From the NCBI RefSeq assembly GCF_030162935.1, contig NZ_JASAUZ010000004.1, positions 33,418 to 97,417 of the forward strand: 64,000 nucleotides of DNA, in the 5' to 3' direction. Below, in pieces: positions 39,840-49,330 of the stretch. Source of the DNA: Comamonas halotolerans. GTDB taxonomy: Bacteria > Pseudomonadota > Gammaproteobacteria > Burkholderiales > Burkholderiaceae_C. The position numbers and the translations under genes are program-made. A model generated the notes under the pieces. That model made no database searches and was not told the origin of the DNA. It worked only from the letters and a program-made list of their open reading frames with translations. The stretch's first letter is position 1. Each line of letters opens with the position of its first letter.

Positions 39840-42421
39840 AGTACCGTAGCGCAATCCAGTGGCGGCGCAGTAGTTCTGGGTGCTGACGGGGTTTGCAGAA
39901 TCTGAAGCAAAGACTGTGGATCAATGCATTGCAGCAGCAATGCGCCATGGTTTGCCTTGATCAGTGTTTGTATCAGCAATGGCTCGGTATCACGCAAGCT
40001 TGGCATTGGAATGATGGAGTCTTGTGCGAAAGCATGTACGCCATGCAAGTCGCACACCAGGACACCAAGCTTGCGAGTGCCCAGTCGCAGAACCAATACC
40101 TGACTTTGGGCTGTAATGTGACTGCGCTTACCAGTCAGCACCTCATGCAGATCAAACACCCATACATAGCTGGTCAGCAATCCTTGGGCATGCCGCGCGA
40201 GTGTGCCCAGGCAATAGGGCAAACGGTCTGCAGAGACTGGGCTGATGCTGGATGCGGGCAGTGCTTCCAAGACGGACTCGGCAGGCAGGGCAAACACCTG
40301 GGAACCTAAGTAGAAAGTTGCCACTTCCAAGTGGTTGGTAGAGGTGCTGCTGCTTATGATCTTGTGTTCTTCAGGATTCACGATCTCTATCTGAGAGTCA
40401 ACAGTTCCAAAGTTTTCCACGGAAATTGCAAGTACTTCGTCGCGATAACCGTCGGTGGTTTTGAACTCCCGATATCCGCGGGTGACGCTGGCACCAAGGA
40501 TGCAATACTGCTGCTGGTAACTGGTGATCACGGCCTCACTGCCGCCTGCCTGGACTTGCAGCAGTTGCGGACAGGGTAGCTCCAGCGTGCTTCCGCTTGG
40601 GATAGCCGGGTCGGTGCTGGCAAGCACCAGACCTTGCCGATTGACATACATTGAATGAGTTTTTGGTTTGCCATTCAGTGCGCCGGATAGCATGGCAAGC
40701 ATCTCGGACTGCGCATTGAACACAATGGCAATACCGCCGATGGTGTGTGCAGCGTCACCTTCTTGGCGGATGGGCGCATGGTAGATATAGGTAGCCTGAT
40801 CGGCTCCTGAGTGTGTGTGATTCCATGGGCTGACGTAGTAATCCTGACTGCTGCTCAACTGCATGACTGCTTGCAGTGTGGAGCTGTCAATATGCTGATC
40901 CAGCACGTTGCTGCCGTCGCGGAGCACGGGGTTTGTCGCGCATAGAATGCGCCCCTGCGCGTCATAGACCATCAGCCGTGTGTAAACGGTGTAGAGGCTG
41001 TTGATGTGTTCTAGCACTTGCGTAGCTTCCGCTTGCAAGGCAGCGGTAGACGTGCCTTGGGTATGTGCCTCGGTGAGCAGTTGACGCAGTACTGGGGACA
41101 ATGCCCACCAGCGACAGTCATTGGCCCGCTCGTACAAGTTGCGATCCAGCAAATCCACCAGCAGCTGTGTGAGTGTTTGGCTGTCTTTCACGCTTGCGCT
41201 CAGTACGGTGTCAAACAGGCTTCGAATCGATTGCGCAAAGACTTCGTTGGTCCGGACGCCGGTCTCACCGATTTCCTCCAATACGGATTTGAGGCGGCTC
41301 GAGCTTCCACGCTGGCCTGCCGTCATGACCTGACCATTCCATACAACGCGGCGGATGGCTTGTGCAGCCTGAATGATGTTGCTCAGTGGAGGGCAAAAGC
41401 TTGGCGCGTGGTTGAGCAATCCCTGGGCCATTCGTGGCGTCAGCATGTTCGTGCAGTGCATTGTTTTGGTGCCAAAGGCCTGCTCGATGGGGATCATGAC
41501 CTGGCATTGCCAGCCAGAGGGGCCTGCATAGCCTTGATAGGCAACTGCCTTGACGGTCTGCACCAAATATGTGCGACCCGAGTGATTGTGCATTGGTGCT
41601 GCACCATTTTGGTTGGTTGGCACCACCGAGCCAGTTGGCATCCAGTGTGCGTCGCTGCTGGCCAGAATGCGGTTGTCAGCATCCAGTAGCATGGCTACAT
41701 AGCGGCCATGTGACACCGAACTACCGGAGAAGATCGTGCGCATCTCACTTTCAAAGTCGAATGACAGGCAGAGCACGCCGCAGACTTGGGCGGTTTCTGG
41801 GTGCAGCATGCGATGGGAGTAGATCAGCGCTTGTGCTTTCGCTGGCCTCAGTGGAGTGGCACGAAAAGTTTCGACAAACTTATTGCTTTGAAACGTATGC
41901 GCAAGCAGCGGATCCTGAACCTGCTGGACAGGGGAAGCGGTATCTATGTGAGTGATGACGGCACCTTGCGCATCAAGGAGCAGGATTTCATCGTACACAC
42001 TGTATTTGCGCTGATATTCCTTCAGACGCTCCACAATACCTTCGCGATCACTCAGTCCAGCTGCATAGCGGCTCAATGTCTGGTCGGAGGCCAGAAAGCC
42101 CACGTCAGCTGTGCGCTCGTAGAGGTTGCGAACAACAATGTCCATGACATGGTGCGCGCATGTAGAGATTTCTGTCATCACTGCGGTGACAGCCTCCGCC
42201 ACCATCGATTGCACCAGATCGTTTTCCAGCCGCCGGAAGCCTTCACGAGTGGCAGCCATCATGGGCAGCAAGCCATGGGCTTCCTCCGCGCAATTCATTT
42301 TTGCGGATGCTTCAATCAAACGCCACATGAGGCTAAGCTCATGCAAGGAGCGCTCACAGCGCCCTACATCCCGCATAAAGGGGATCAAAGTATCAACCTG
42401 GATGTCGTCGTGGTAAGCCAT
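39836..42421 (-). CDS. Soluble double Cache-like sensor with C-terminal CheW domain
   Basis: An 861-residue protein without signal peptide or membrane helix. Residues 697-850 resemble CheW (VATFYLGSQVFALPAESVLE, LVLRLGTRKLGVLVCDLHGV), the adaptor that links receptors to CheA. Upstream are two similar sensor modules: NLYERTADVGFLA (99-111) and NLYERANDCRWWA (428-440), each followed by a VYDxxxxxDAQG segment, as in Cache domains. No methyl-accepting domain is present. It may bring a cytoplasmic signal directly to the CheA array; that is inference. AGGGAC precedes the ATG at 42421. Confidence 0.8.
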   Translation of the reverse strand: MAYHDDIQVDTLIPFMRDVGRCERSLHELSLMWRLIEASAKMNCAEEAHGLLPMMAATREGFRRLENDLVQSMVAEAVTAVMTEISTCAHHVMDIVVRNLYERTADVGFLASDQTLSRYAAGLSDREGIVERLKEYQRKYSVYDEILLLDAQGAVITHIDTASPVQQVQDPLLAHTFQSNKFVETFRATPLRPAKAQALIYSHRMLHPETAQVCGVLCLSFDFESEMRTIFSGSSVSHGRYVAMLLDADNRILASSDAHWMPTGSVVPTNQNGAAPMHNHSGRTYLVQTVKAVAYQGYAGPSGWQCQVMIPIEQAFGTKTMHCTNMLTPRMAQGLLNHAPSFCPPLSNIIQAAQAIRRVVWNGQVMTAGQRGSSSRLKSVLEEIGETGVRTNEVFAQSIRSLFDTVLSASVKDSQTLTQLLVDLLDRNLYERANDCRWWALSPVLRQLLTEAHTQGTSTAALQAEATQVLEHINSLYTVYTRLMVYDAQGRILCATNPVLRDGSNVLDQHIDSSTLQAVMQLSSSQDYYVSPWNHTHSGADQATYIYHAPIRQEGDAAHTIGGIAIVFNAQSEMLAMLSGALNGKPKTHSMYVNRQGLVLASTDPAIPSGSTLELPCPQLLQVQAGGSEAVITSYQQQYCILGASVTRGYREFKTTDGYRDEVLAISVENFGTVDSQIEIVNPEEHKIISSSTSTNHLEVATFYLGSQVFALPAESVLEALPASSISPVSADRLPYCLGTLARHAQGLLTSYVWVFDLHEVLTGKRSHITAQSQVLVLRLGTRKLGVLVCDLHGVHAFAQDSIIPMPSLRDTEPLLIQTLIKANHGALLLQCIDPQSLLQILQTPSAPRTTAPPLDCATVL

Positions 42422-42516
42422 GTCTGTCCCTGCGTGACAGAGCGGCGAATGCACAAAGCAGGCACCGCTCTTGTAACTCATTGTTAGCAAGAGACAGGCC
42501 AGTCCTGCAGGAAAAT

Positions 42517-43068
42517 TTATATCAAATCGATGTTGTGAACTTGTAGTGTGCCGCTTGCGCGATCTTCCAGATAACGCTGCAGCGTAAGGCTCACCGTTCG
42601 AAACGCAAGTTCATCCCAGGGAATGTCTTGCGCTTCGAACAAACGCGCCTCGATAGTCTCATGTCCTGGGTTGAGGACATCGCTGCGCAAGCGCGCGCAA
42701 TAAAACAGATGTACCTGGCCTACGCGCGGGACACTGATGACTGAAAAGAGGCGACCCATCTCAATGTCTGCACCAGCTTCTTCGTCGGTTTCGCGGGCGG
42801 CTCCTTCAGACGTGGTCTCGTCCAGTTCCATGAAGCCTGCAGGCAATGTCCATTTGCCCCAGCGTGGCTCAATATTGCGTTTGCACAGCAAAATACGCCC
42901 ATCGTCCATGACTGGAATGCAGCCCACCACATTCAGCGGGTTTTGGTAGTGCACAGTTGCGCAGGCAGGGCATACAGCGCGCATGCGGGTGTCCCCATCA
43001 TCGGGAATGACATGGTTCACAGGGCTGCCGCACTGATTGCAAAACTTGATAGTTGCGCGAAAACTCAT
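42517..43068 (-). CDS. NUDIX hydrolase with N-terminal zinc ribbon
   Basis: A 183-residue NUDIX protein. The NUDIX box runs from GFMELDETTSEGAARETDEE to AGADI near residues 85-110. The N-terminal CNQCGSPV ... CPACATVHY is a four-Cys zinc ribbon, as in NADH pyrophosphatase NudC, although the protein is shorter than NudC. The substrate is not certain. Confidence 0.9.
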   Translation of the reverse strand: MSFRATIKFCNQCGSPVNHVIPDDGDTRMRAVCPACATVHYQNPLNVVGCIPVMDDGRILLCKRNIEPRWGKWTLPAGFMELDETTSEGAARETDEEAGADIEMGRLFSVISVPRVGQVHLFYCARLRSDVLNPGHETIEARLFEAQDIPWDELAFRTVSLTLQRYLEDRASGTLQVHNIDLI

Positions 43069-43082
43069 GGGTGAAGCGTAGC

Positions 43083-43781
43083 TTAAGCTGTGATTTCCAC
43101 GCGCAGAGGGCTTAAACCGGTGATTCCACCTTCAAGCACATCACCAGTTTGTACGGCGCCCACACCTTCGGGAGTGCCGGTCATGATGAGATCACCTGCC
43201 TTCAATTCCCACGCTTGAGAGAGATGCTCGATTGTTTCAGCAATGTTCCAGATCAGCTGATCGACACTGCTTCGCTGGCGGTCTTCGCGGTTCACTTGAA
43301 GCCATATTTGTGCTTGTTCTATATTGCCAGCTTGCGCTACAGGAGTGATGGCGCCGATGGGGGCACTGTGCTCAAAAGCCTTGCCAATGCACCAGGGACG
43401 GCCCTGTTTCTTCATCTCGCCTTGCAGGTCTCGGCGCGTCATGTCCAGGCCGACAGCGTAACCCCAAATATGTTCCATCGCTTGTGCAGAAGCAATGTTC
43501 TTGCCGCCTTTGCCAATAGCCACCACCAGCTCAATTTCGTGGTGCAGATTGTGGGTCAAGCCGGGGTAGGGCATGCGCACCGTCTGGCCATCTTCTGCGG
43601 GCAAAATGGCATCGGCAGGTTTCATGAAAAAGAACGGGGCTTCACGGCCTGTAAACCCCATCTCCTTGGCATGTTCTGCGTAGTTGCGGCCGACACAATA
43701 GATGCGGTGCACGGGAAAACGCTGGGTATGGCCGACGACAGGGACGGAAGCTTGGACAGGAGGCGTGAACACAAATTGCAT
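43083..43781 (-). CDS. Fumarylacetoacetate hydrolase family protein
   Basis: A 232-residue FAH-domain enzyme. IYCVGRNYAEHAKEMGFTGR and HHEIELVVAIGKGGKNI hold the metal ligands; LIMTGTPEGVGAVQTGD closes the active site. Members act on acylpyruvates, oxaloacetate or fumarylpyruvate; the substrate here cannot be fixed. It is divergent from pgeF. Confidence 0.92.
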   Translation of the reverse strand: MQFVFTPPVQASVPVVGHTQRFPVHRIYCVGRNYAEHAKEMGFTGREAPFFFMKPADAILPAEDGQTVRMPYPGLTHNLHHEIELVVAIGKGGKNIASAQAMEHIWGYAVGLDMTRRDLQGEMKKQGRPWCIGKAFEHSAPIGAITPVAQAGNIEQAQIWLQVNREDRQRSSVDQLIWNIAETIEHLSQAWELKAGDLIMTGTPEGVGAVQTGDVLEGGITGLSPLRVEITA

Positions 43782-43858
43782 GGCAAACAGACAAAGCGGT
43801 TGGAATGCGCAAAGTGTGCCACGAGTCAGTTGTCATTTTTGCAGGTTATGCTGCGCAT

Positions 43859-44695
43859 GTGACTGATACCAAGCTCCTCGCGCAGCAATGGCTGCAGCCC
43901 GCATGGCCCGCAATCGACGGCGTGCATGCCTTGTTTACCACGCGTGAAGGGGGGCGTAGCCAGCCTCCCTTCGATACGATGAATCTGGGTGATCATGTAC
44001 ATGACAATGCAGCGCATGTGGCTGCCAATAGGCAGACATTACGGGCGGTAATTGACCACCTCTCTGGCACAGCGGTGCACACGGTGTTTTTGCAGCAGGT
44101 CCATGGCTGCGATGTACAGGTGCTTGATCGCGAGGCTCTAGCGGGCCAGACTTTCGATGCCTGTGTTACCAGTGCGCCTGGGGTGGCTTGCACCATCATG
44201 GTGGCCGATTGTCTGCCAGTGTTTTTTGCACATCGGTCAGGGCATGCTGTGGCGGCAGCGCATGCCGGATGGAGAGGCTTGGCGGGGCTGAGCGGTTATG
44301 GCGTGCTTGAAGCGACATGGCAAGCCTATGTCAACACTTTGCCTGAAATGTTGCGCAGCGATGTGGCCGCGCAGACCCAGGTATGGCTGGGTCCATGCAT
44401 TGGCCCGGATGCGTTTGAAGTAGGGCCCGACGTGAGAGAGGCCTTTGTCCGCGGTGGAGCTCAAATGGAAAGCTGTTTTGTCCCTTCGCCTCAGCATTCA
44501 GGCAAGTGGTTGGCCAATCTGCCAGCGCTGGCGCGTCGGCGTTTACAGGCAATGGGTATTTCACAAATCTATGGCAATGACGGCAGCCCGCCATGGTGCA
44601 CAGTGCGAAATGCCTCACAGTTTTTCTCGCACCGGCGCGATGCCGCTGCTTTGGGAACTACCGGGCGGATGGCCGCCTGTATCTGGAAAGTTTGA
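43859..44695 (+). CDS. pgeF: Laccase-domain purine nucleoside phosphorylase / peptidoglycan editing factor
   Basis: YfiH/PgeF family, 278 residues from a GTG at 43859; an ATG at 43805 would add 18 residues and overlap the presumed divergent promoter. LQQVHGCDVQVLD, IMVADCLPVFFA, AAAHAGWRGLAGL and VWLGPCIGPDAFEVG are the conserved metal and active-site motifs. Members cleave purine nucleosides and have been linked to peptidoglycan quality. It precedes the PHB genes. Confidence 0.9.
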   Translation: MTDTKLLAQQWLQPAWPAIDGVHALFTTREGGRSQPPFDTMNLGDHVHDNAAHVAANRQTLRAVIDHLSGTAVHTVFLQQVHGCDVQVLDREALAGQTFDACVTSAPGVACTIMVADCLPVFFAHRSGHAVAAAHAGWRGLAGLSGYGVLEATWQAYVNTLPEMLRSDVAAQTQVWLGPCIGPDAFEVGPDVREAFVRGGAQMESCFVPSPQHSGKWLANLPALARRRLQAMGISQIYGNDGSPPWCTVRNASQFFSHRRDAAALGTTGRMAACIWKV

Positions 44696-44932
44696 GGCAC
44701 AGGTCTGCGCCGCTTGTGCAGCGTCATAGGCACGCTGCTCAGCATCGCGACGAGCCTTGAGTCGTCGTTTCCGCTCAGGTGTTCCTAAGATATAGATCAG
44801 GATTCCCATAGGGAGTAGTCCATACAAGGAGAAAGTGATCAGGGCACCCAGAATGCTGCCTTGCGGGCTGCTTGCCTCTGCAACGGCCATCATTACGGTG
44901 ACATAAAACCAAGCGATAACAATCAAATACAT
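44615..44932 (-). CDS. Small membrane protein of unknown function
   Basis: A 105-residue protein with two hydrophobic helices (YLIVIAWFYVTVMMAVAEA and ILGALITFSLYGLLPMGILI) and a basic segment PERKRRLKARRDAEQRAY. Function unknown; similar small proteins occur in Burkholderiales as far as I recall. Its last 81 bases lie antisense to the end of pgeF. The ATG at 44932 gives the cleanest first helix. Confidence 0.72.
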   Translation of the reverse strand: MYLIVIAWFYVTVMMAVAEASSPQGSILGALITFSLYGLLPMGILIYILGTPERKRRLKARRDAEQRAYDAAQAAQTCASNFPDTGGHPPGSSQSSGIAPVREKL

Positions 44933-45040
44933 ATTCGAAATGTGCCTCAATTGCTGATGAGCAACTACTAATTAGTCTTGATTCGTGTCATGAAGCTGAG
45001 CTTTCCCTGACCATGGGCTTTTGCCGCATTGCCACAATCA

Positions 45041-45055
45041 TGTTGCTACGCAACA
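45041..45055. promoter_or_regulatory. TGTTGC-N3-GCAACA palindrome upstream of phaC
   Basis: A perfect 6+6 palindrome with a three-base spacer, 57 bases before the phaC start. A near-identical site lies in front of phaZ (62029-62043). TGC/GCA palindromes are known targets of PhaR-type repressors. Confidence 0.5.
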
Positions 45056-45111
45056 ATTGGTGCATAACGATGCAAGCCACCCAGCGTTTGCCAGCCATAA
45101 GGAAGACAAGC

Positions 45112-46806
45112 ATGAGTTCAACGCCTTTTGGGAACCCTGATTCGCAGCTGTTCCAACAGTTTTTTGCAGAACAATGGGCCAAGGCCTTGGCTGCATTTCC
45201 TCAGTCCTCGCCGGATGGTGCGCAGTCAACTGCCTTGCAGTTTGATGCCACCAAGCTTCAAGCTTTGCAACAGGAATATGTGCAATCAGCAACCAGGTTG
45301 TGGTCTCAAGGGCTGACAGCTAATCCTATCTTGAATGATAGGCGCTTTGGCGGTGACGCTTGGCAGAGCAATCCATTGGCTGCCTTGACGGCTTCCAGCT
45401 ATTTGCTCAATGCAAAAGCCCTGACAGGCATGGCAGATGCCATTCAAGCGGATGCCAAAACACGTCAGCGCATCCGTTTTGCGGTGGAGCAGTGGGTCGC
45501 TGCCATGTCACCCAGCAACTATCTGGCCTTGAATCCTGAAGCCCAGCAAAAAGCGATTGATACCAAAGGCGAAAGTCTGGCCAAAGGCATTCAGAACCTG
45601 TTGCATGACATGGAGCAGGGACATGTGTCGATGACGGATGAGCGCGTCTTTGAGGTGGGCAAAAACGTGGCGACCACTGAGGGTGCCGTAGTCTATGAAA
45701 ATGAAATTTTTCAACTCATTGAATACAAACCGCTGACCACCAAGGTGCATGAGCGGCCTTTCTTGCTCGTGCCGCCTTGCATCAACAAGTACTACATCCT
45801 GGATTTGCAGCCTGAAAATTCTCTGATTCGCTACGCTGTCAGCCAGGGACACCGCACTTTTGTGGTCAGCTGGCGCAATCCGGATGCCTCCATGGCGCAA
45901 CTGACATGGGATGACTACATCGAAAATGCCGTGATTCGCGCTATTGAGGTGACGCAGGAGATTGGCCCGACTGAACAGATCAACACATTGGGTTTTTGTG
46001 TGGGCGGCACCATGCTGACTACAGCTTTGGCTGTATTGGCGGCCCGGAATGTACATCCCGTTGCCAGTGCCACCTTGCTGACGACATTGGTTGATTTCAG
46101 CGACACAGGTGTTCTGGATGTCTTTATCGATGAGGCTTTTGTCCAGATGCGAGAGTTGCAAATGGGCAAGAGCGGCCTGCTCAAAGGTCAGGAGCTGGCC
46201 TCCACCTTTAGCTTTCTGCGCCCAAACGAGTTGGTCTGGAATTATGTGGTGGGCAATTATTTGAAAGGTGAAACACCGCCACCTTTTGATTTGCTTTACT
46301 GGAACAGCGACGCAACCAATTTACCCGGACCGTGGTATGCCTGGTACTTGCGCAATATGTACCTTGAGAACAATCTGGTGAAACCTGGACAGTTGACTGT
46401 GTGCGGTCAGGCTGTTGATGTGGGAGCAGTTGATCTGCCTTTGTACATCTATGGTTCGCGCGAGGATCACATTGTGCCGATCACAGCTTCGTATGCGGCA
46501 ACCCAGGTCCTGGCAGGTGAAAAGCGCTACGTCATGGGCGCGTCCGGTCATATTGCAGGAGTGATCAATCCTCCTGCCAAGAAAAAACGCAGTCACTGGA
46601 TTCGTCCTGACGGTGCACTTCCTGCAACGCACTTGCAGTGGTTGCAGGGGGCCGACGAATTGCCTGGCAGTTGGTGGGATGACTGGTCGCAATGGCTCAG
46701 TGGTCATGCTGGCAAAAAAATTGCAGCGCCTAAACGCTATGGCAAGGGCAGCACATACAAGGCCATCGAGGATGCACCAGGGCGCTACGTGCGGCAAAAG
46801 GCATAG
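45112..46806 (+). CDS. phaC: Class I poly(3-hydroxybutyrate) synthase
   Basis: Polymerises 3-hydroxybutyryl-CoA on granules. The 564-residue protein has the lipase-like box GFCVGGTM with catalytic Cys296; the Asp is in YIYGSREDHIVPI and the His in VMGASGHIAGVINPPAKKKR. AAGGAAG precedes the ATG at 45112, so longer readings are rejected. It is followed by phaA and phaB on the same strand. Confidence 0.97.
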   Translation: MSSTPFGNPDSQLFQQFFAEQWAKALAAFPQSSPDGAQSTALQFDATKLQALQQEYVQSATRLWSQGLTANPILNDRRFGGDAWQSNPLAALTASSYLLNAKALTGMADAIQADAKTRQRIRFAVEQWVAAMSPSNYLALNPEAQQKAIDTKGESLAKGIQNLLHDMEQGHVSMTDERVFEVGKNVATTEGAVVYENEIFQLIEYKPLTTKVHERPFLLVPPCINKYYILDLQPENSLIRYAVSQGHRTFVVSWRNPDASMAQLTWDDYIENAVIRAIEVTQEIGPTEQINTLGFCVGGTMLTTALAVLAARNVHPVASATLLTTLVDFSDTGVLDVFIDEAFVQMRELQMGKSGLLKGQELASTFSFLRPNELVWNYVVGNYLKGETPPPFDLLYWNSDATNLPGPWYAWYLRNMYLENNLVKPGQLTVCGQAVDVGAVDLPLYIYGSREDHIVPITASYAATQVLAGEKRYVMGASGHIAGVINPPAKKKRSHWIRPDGALPATHLQWLQGADELPGSWWDDWSQWLSGHAGKKIAAPKRYGKGSTYKAIEDAPGRYVRQKA

Positions 46807-46911
46807 CCGGGCATAAAGGACATATTCGCTTTTACTTTTACAACGGCAAGGTGAGGTTACACAGAGAACCTGCGCTGTAAACCATCCAGTTAACTACGAG
46901 GGAGATAGAAC

Positions 46912-48090
46912 ATGGAAGACATCGTCATTGTTTCAGCAGTACGTACCCCAGTGGGTAAATTCGGGGGAAGCTTGGCAAAGGTGCCTGCCGTCGACCTGGG
47001 GGCAATTGTGATCAAGGAAGCACTGCAACGCGCCAAGGTGGGGCATGATCAGGTGGGCGAGGTCATTATGGGGCAGGTACTTGCTGCTGGCGTTGGTCAG
47101 AATCCGGCACGTCAAGCCATGATGAAGGCAGGGGTAGCCAAAGAAACCCCAGCGCTGACCATCAATGCGGTTTGTGGCTCAGGTCTGAAAGCGGTCATGC
47201 TGGCAGCACAGGCTGTTGCTACAGGTGATAGCGAAATTGTGGTTGCCGGTGGTCAAGAGAATATGAGCTTGTCGCCCCATGTGCTGAACGGCTCACGCGA
47301 TGGTCAGCGCATGGGTGACTGGAAAATGCAGGACACCATGATCGTTGATGGTCTGTGGGACGTTTACAACCAGTACCACATGGGCATCACGGCAGAAAAT
47401 GTGGCCAGAGAAAACGAAATCTCGCGTTTACAGCAAGATGAGCTGGCGATTGGTAGCCAGCAAAAAGCGGCAGCGGCCCAGGATGCAGGCAAGTTCAAGG
47501 ACGAAATCGTTCCTGTGGTGATTCCACAGCGCAAAGGTGAGCCTGTAGTGTTTGATGCTGACGAGTACATCAATCGCAAGACCAGTCTGGAAGCGCTGGG
47601 AGGGCTGAGACCAGCTTTTGACAAGTCAGGCTCGGTGACGGCGGGGAACGCTTCGGGCATCAACGACGGCGCAGCTGCGGTCGTGGTGATGTCGGCGTCC
47701 AAAGCCAAAGCCATGGGACTGACGCCATTGGCAACTATCAAGGCCTATGCAACCAGCGGCCTGGATCCTGCCACCATGGGTATGGGCCCTGTTTTTGCTA
47801 CTCGTAAAGCGTTGGATCGCGCGGGCTGGCAAGTGGCTGATGTGGATTTGTTTGAACTCAACGAAGCGTTTGCTGCCCAGGCTTGTGCTGTCAACAAGGT
47901 GTTGGAGATTGACGCTGCCAAGGTCAATGTCAATGGTGGAGCGATTGCTATTGGACACCCCATTGGGGCGTCAGGTTGCCGTGTTTTGGTGACCTTGCTG
48001 CATGAAATGCAGCGTCGTGATGCCAAAAAGGGCGTGGCGGCATTGTGTATCGGCGGTGGTATGGGGGTGGCGCTGGCGGTAGAGCGCTGA
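46912..48090 (+). CDS. phaA: Acetyl-CoA acetyltransferase (beta-ketothiolase)
   Basis: Condenses two acetyl-CoA to acetoacetyl-CoA, the first step of PHB synthesis. The 392-residue thiolase has the nucleophile Cys88 in [12 protein letters not shown], the His in [17 protein letters not shown], and the second Cys in [20 protein letters not shown] precedes the ATG. It lies 105 bases after phaC. Confidence 0.97.
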   Translation: MEDIVIVSAVRTPVGKFGGSLAKVPAVDLGAIVIKEALQRAKVGHDQVGEVIMGQVLAAGVGQNPARQAMMKAGVAKETPALTINAVCGSGLKAVMLAAQAVATGDSEIVVAGGQENMSLSPHVLNGSRDGQRMGDWKMQDTMIVDGLWDVYNQYHMGITAENVARENEISRLQQDELAIGSQQKAAAAQDAGKFKDEIVPVVIPQRKGEPVVFDADEYINRKTSLEALGGLRPAFDKSGSVTAGNASGINDGAAAVVVMSASKAKAMGLTPLATIKAYATSGLDPATMGMGPVFATRKALDRAGWQVADVDLFELNEAFAAQACAVNKVLEIDAAKVNVNGGAIAIGHPIGASGCRVLVTLLHEMQRRDAKKGVAALCIGGGMGVALAVER

Positions 48091-48219
48091 GTGCATGGCA
48101 TGCATGCAGCCGTGGTTGTATGCATGTCTCCAAGGGTTCACCACATCGTGGAAGAGCTGCCTTTAACGTAGAGTCTTTTAAATAGATTCAATTAGAGCAA
48201 TTACATCAGGAGATAGTGA

Positions 48220-48957
48220 ATGACTCAGAAAATTGCATATGTCACAGGGGGAATGGGCGGAATTGGTACCGCTATTTGCCAGCGGCTTCACGATGATGGT
48301 TTCAAAGTGATTGCGGGTTGCGGCCCTACCCGTGACTATCAAAAGTGGCTTGACGAGCAAAAAGCACTGGGCTACGTTTTCCACGCCTCCGTGGGTAATG
48401 TAGGTGAGTGGGATTCAACGGTGGAAGCTTTTGGCCAAGCCAAACAGACCCATGGCGCTATTGACGTATTGGTCAACAACGCGGGGATCACGCGAGATCG
48501 CATGTTCCTGAAGATGACGCCCGAGGATTGGCAGGCAGTGATCGAAACCAACCTGAACTCCATGTTCAACGTCACCAAGCAGGTGGTAGGCGACATGGTG
48601 GAAAAAGGCTGGGGCCGCATCATCAACATCAGTTCGGTTAACGGTGCCAAAGGTCAAGCTGGTCAGACCAACTACTCGGCAGCCAAAGCAGGCATGCATG
48701 GTTTCACTATGGCTTTGGCGCAAGAGTTGGCGAGCAAAGGAGTGACGGTGAATACGGTCAGTCCTGGCTATATTGGCACTGACATGGTCAGGGCCATTCG
48801 CCAAGATGTGTTGGACAAGATCGTAGGCACAATTCCTGTGAAACGACTGGGTGAGCCCAAGGAGATCGCTTCCATCGTGTCGTGGTTGGCATCTCAGGAA
48901 GGTGGCTATTCAACAGGAGCAGATTTCTCTGTGAATGGTGGATTGCACATGCATTAA
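48220..48957 (+). CDS. phaB: Acetoacetyl-CoA reductase
   Basis: NADPH-dependent short-chain dehydrogenase making (R)-3-hydroxybutyryl-CoA. The 245-residue protein shows AYVTGGMGGIGTAICQRL, DVLVNNAGITRD, the catalytic Ser in INISSVNGAKGQAG, and YSAAKAGMHGF (Tyr-x3-Lys). AGGAGA lies seven bases before the ATG. A strong terminator closes the operon. Confidence 0.97.
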   Translation: MTQKIAYVTGGMGGIGTAICQRLHDDGFKVIAGCGPTRDYQKWLDEQKALGYVFHASVGNVGEWDSTVEAFGQAKQTHGAIDVLVNNAGITRDRMFLKMTPEDWQAVIETNLNSMFNVTKQVVGDMVEKGWGRIINISSVNGAKGQAGQTNYSAAKAGMHGFTMALAQELASKGVTVNTVSPGYIGTDMVRAIRQDVLDKIVGTIPVKRLGEPKEIASIVSWLASQEGGYSTGADFSVNGGLHMH

Positions 48958-48981
48958 GCGGCTTGTGTCAGCGCTGGATGT

Positions 48982-49008
48982 AAAAAGCCCGCAAAAGCGG
49001 GCTTTTTT
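48982..49008. terminator. Bidirectional terminator after phaB
   Basis: AAAAAGCCCGC, loop AAAA, GCGGGCTTTTTT. On the minus strand it would also end transcripts from the short-ORF array. Confidence 0.9.
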
Positions 49009-49079
49009 ACAGGGTGAAGGTTTATTCAAAGACCGTCTGAAGTTTCACTGCTCTGCCATCCATATTGCAGAGCCTGCAT

Positions 49080-49154
49080 TTACAGACGAGAAGGTGCGCG
49101 TTTGCGATCGCGTTCGTCTTCAGGCCAGACAGAAAAAATTGCTTGGGTTTGCAT
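49080..49154 (-). CDS. Short peptide ORF C of the WPEDERDRKR array, 24 aa
   Basis: Starts MQTQAIFSVWPEDERD and ends RKRAPSRL. AAAGGAG lies about eight bases before the ATG. Its core codons differ from those of copy A only synonymously (four changes in 12 codons). It is separated from copy B by an intrinsic terminator, so it probably has its own promoter. No known family was recognised. Confidence 0.6.
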   Translation of the reverse strand: MQTQAIFSVWPEDERDRKRAPSRL

Positions 49155-49263
49155 AGCTTTCACTCCTTTGCTTCTTCAACGATTGCTTTGCCATATGCGT
49201 TGACGCTGGATGTGCAAGCGTCTGCATGAATTGTTCAAAGCTGTATCCGTATAAGAAGTTCTT

Positions 49264-49296
49264 AAAAACAAAGCCCGCCTAAAGGTGAGCGGGCTC
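49264..49296 (-). terminator. Minus-strand terminator between peptide ORFs B and C
   Basis: On the minus strand AGCCCGC, a ten-base loop and GCGGGCT are followed by TTGTTTTT. It lies 35 bases after the stop of ORF B. Confidence 0.75.
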
Positions 49297-49330
49297 AGTG
49301 GCTGCCAGCAGAAGCTAGCAGCTAAAAAAT

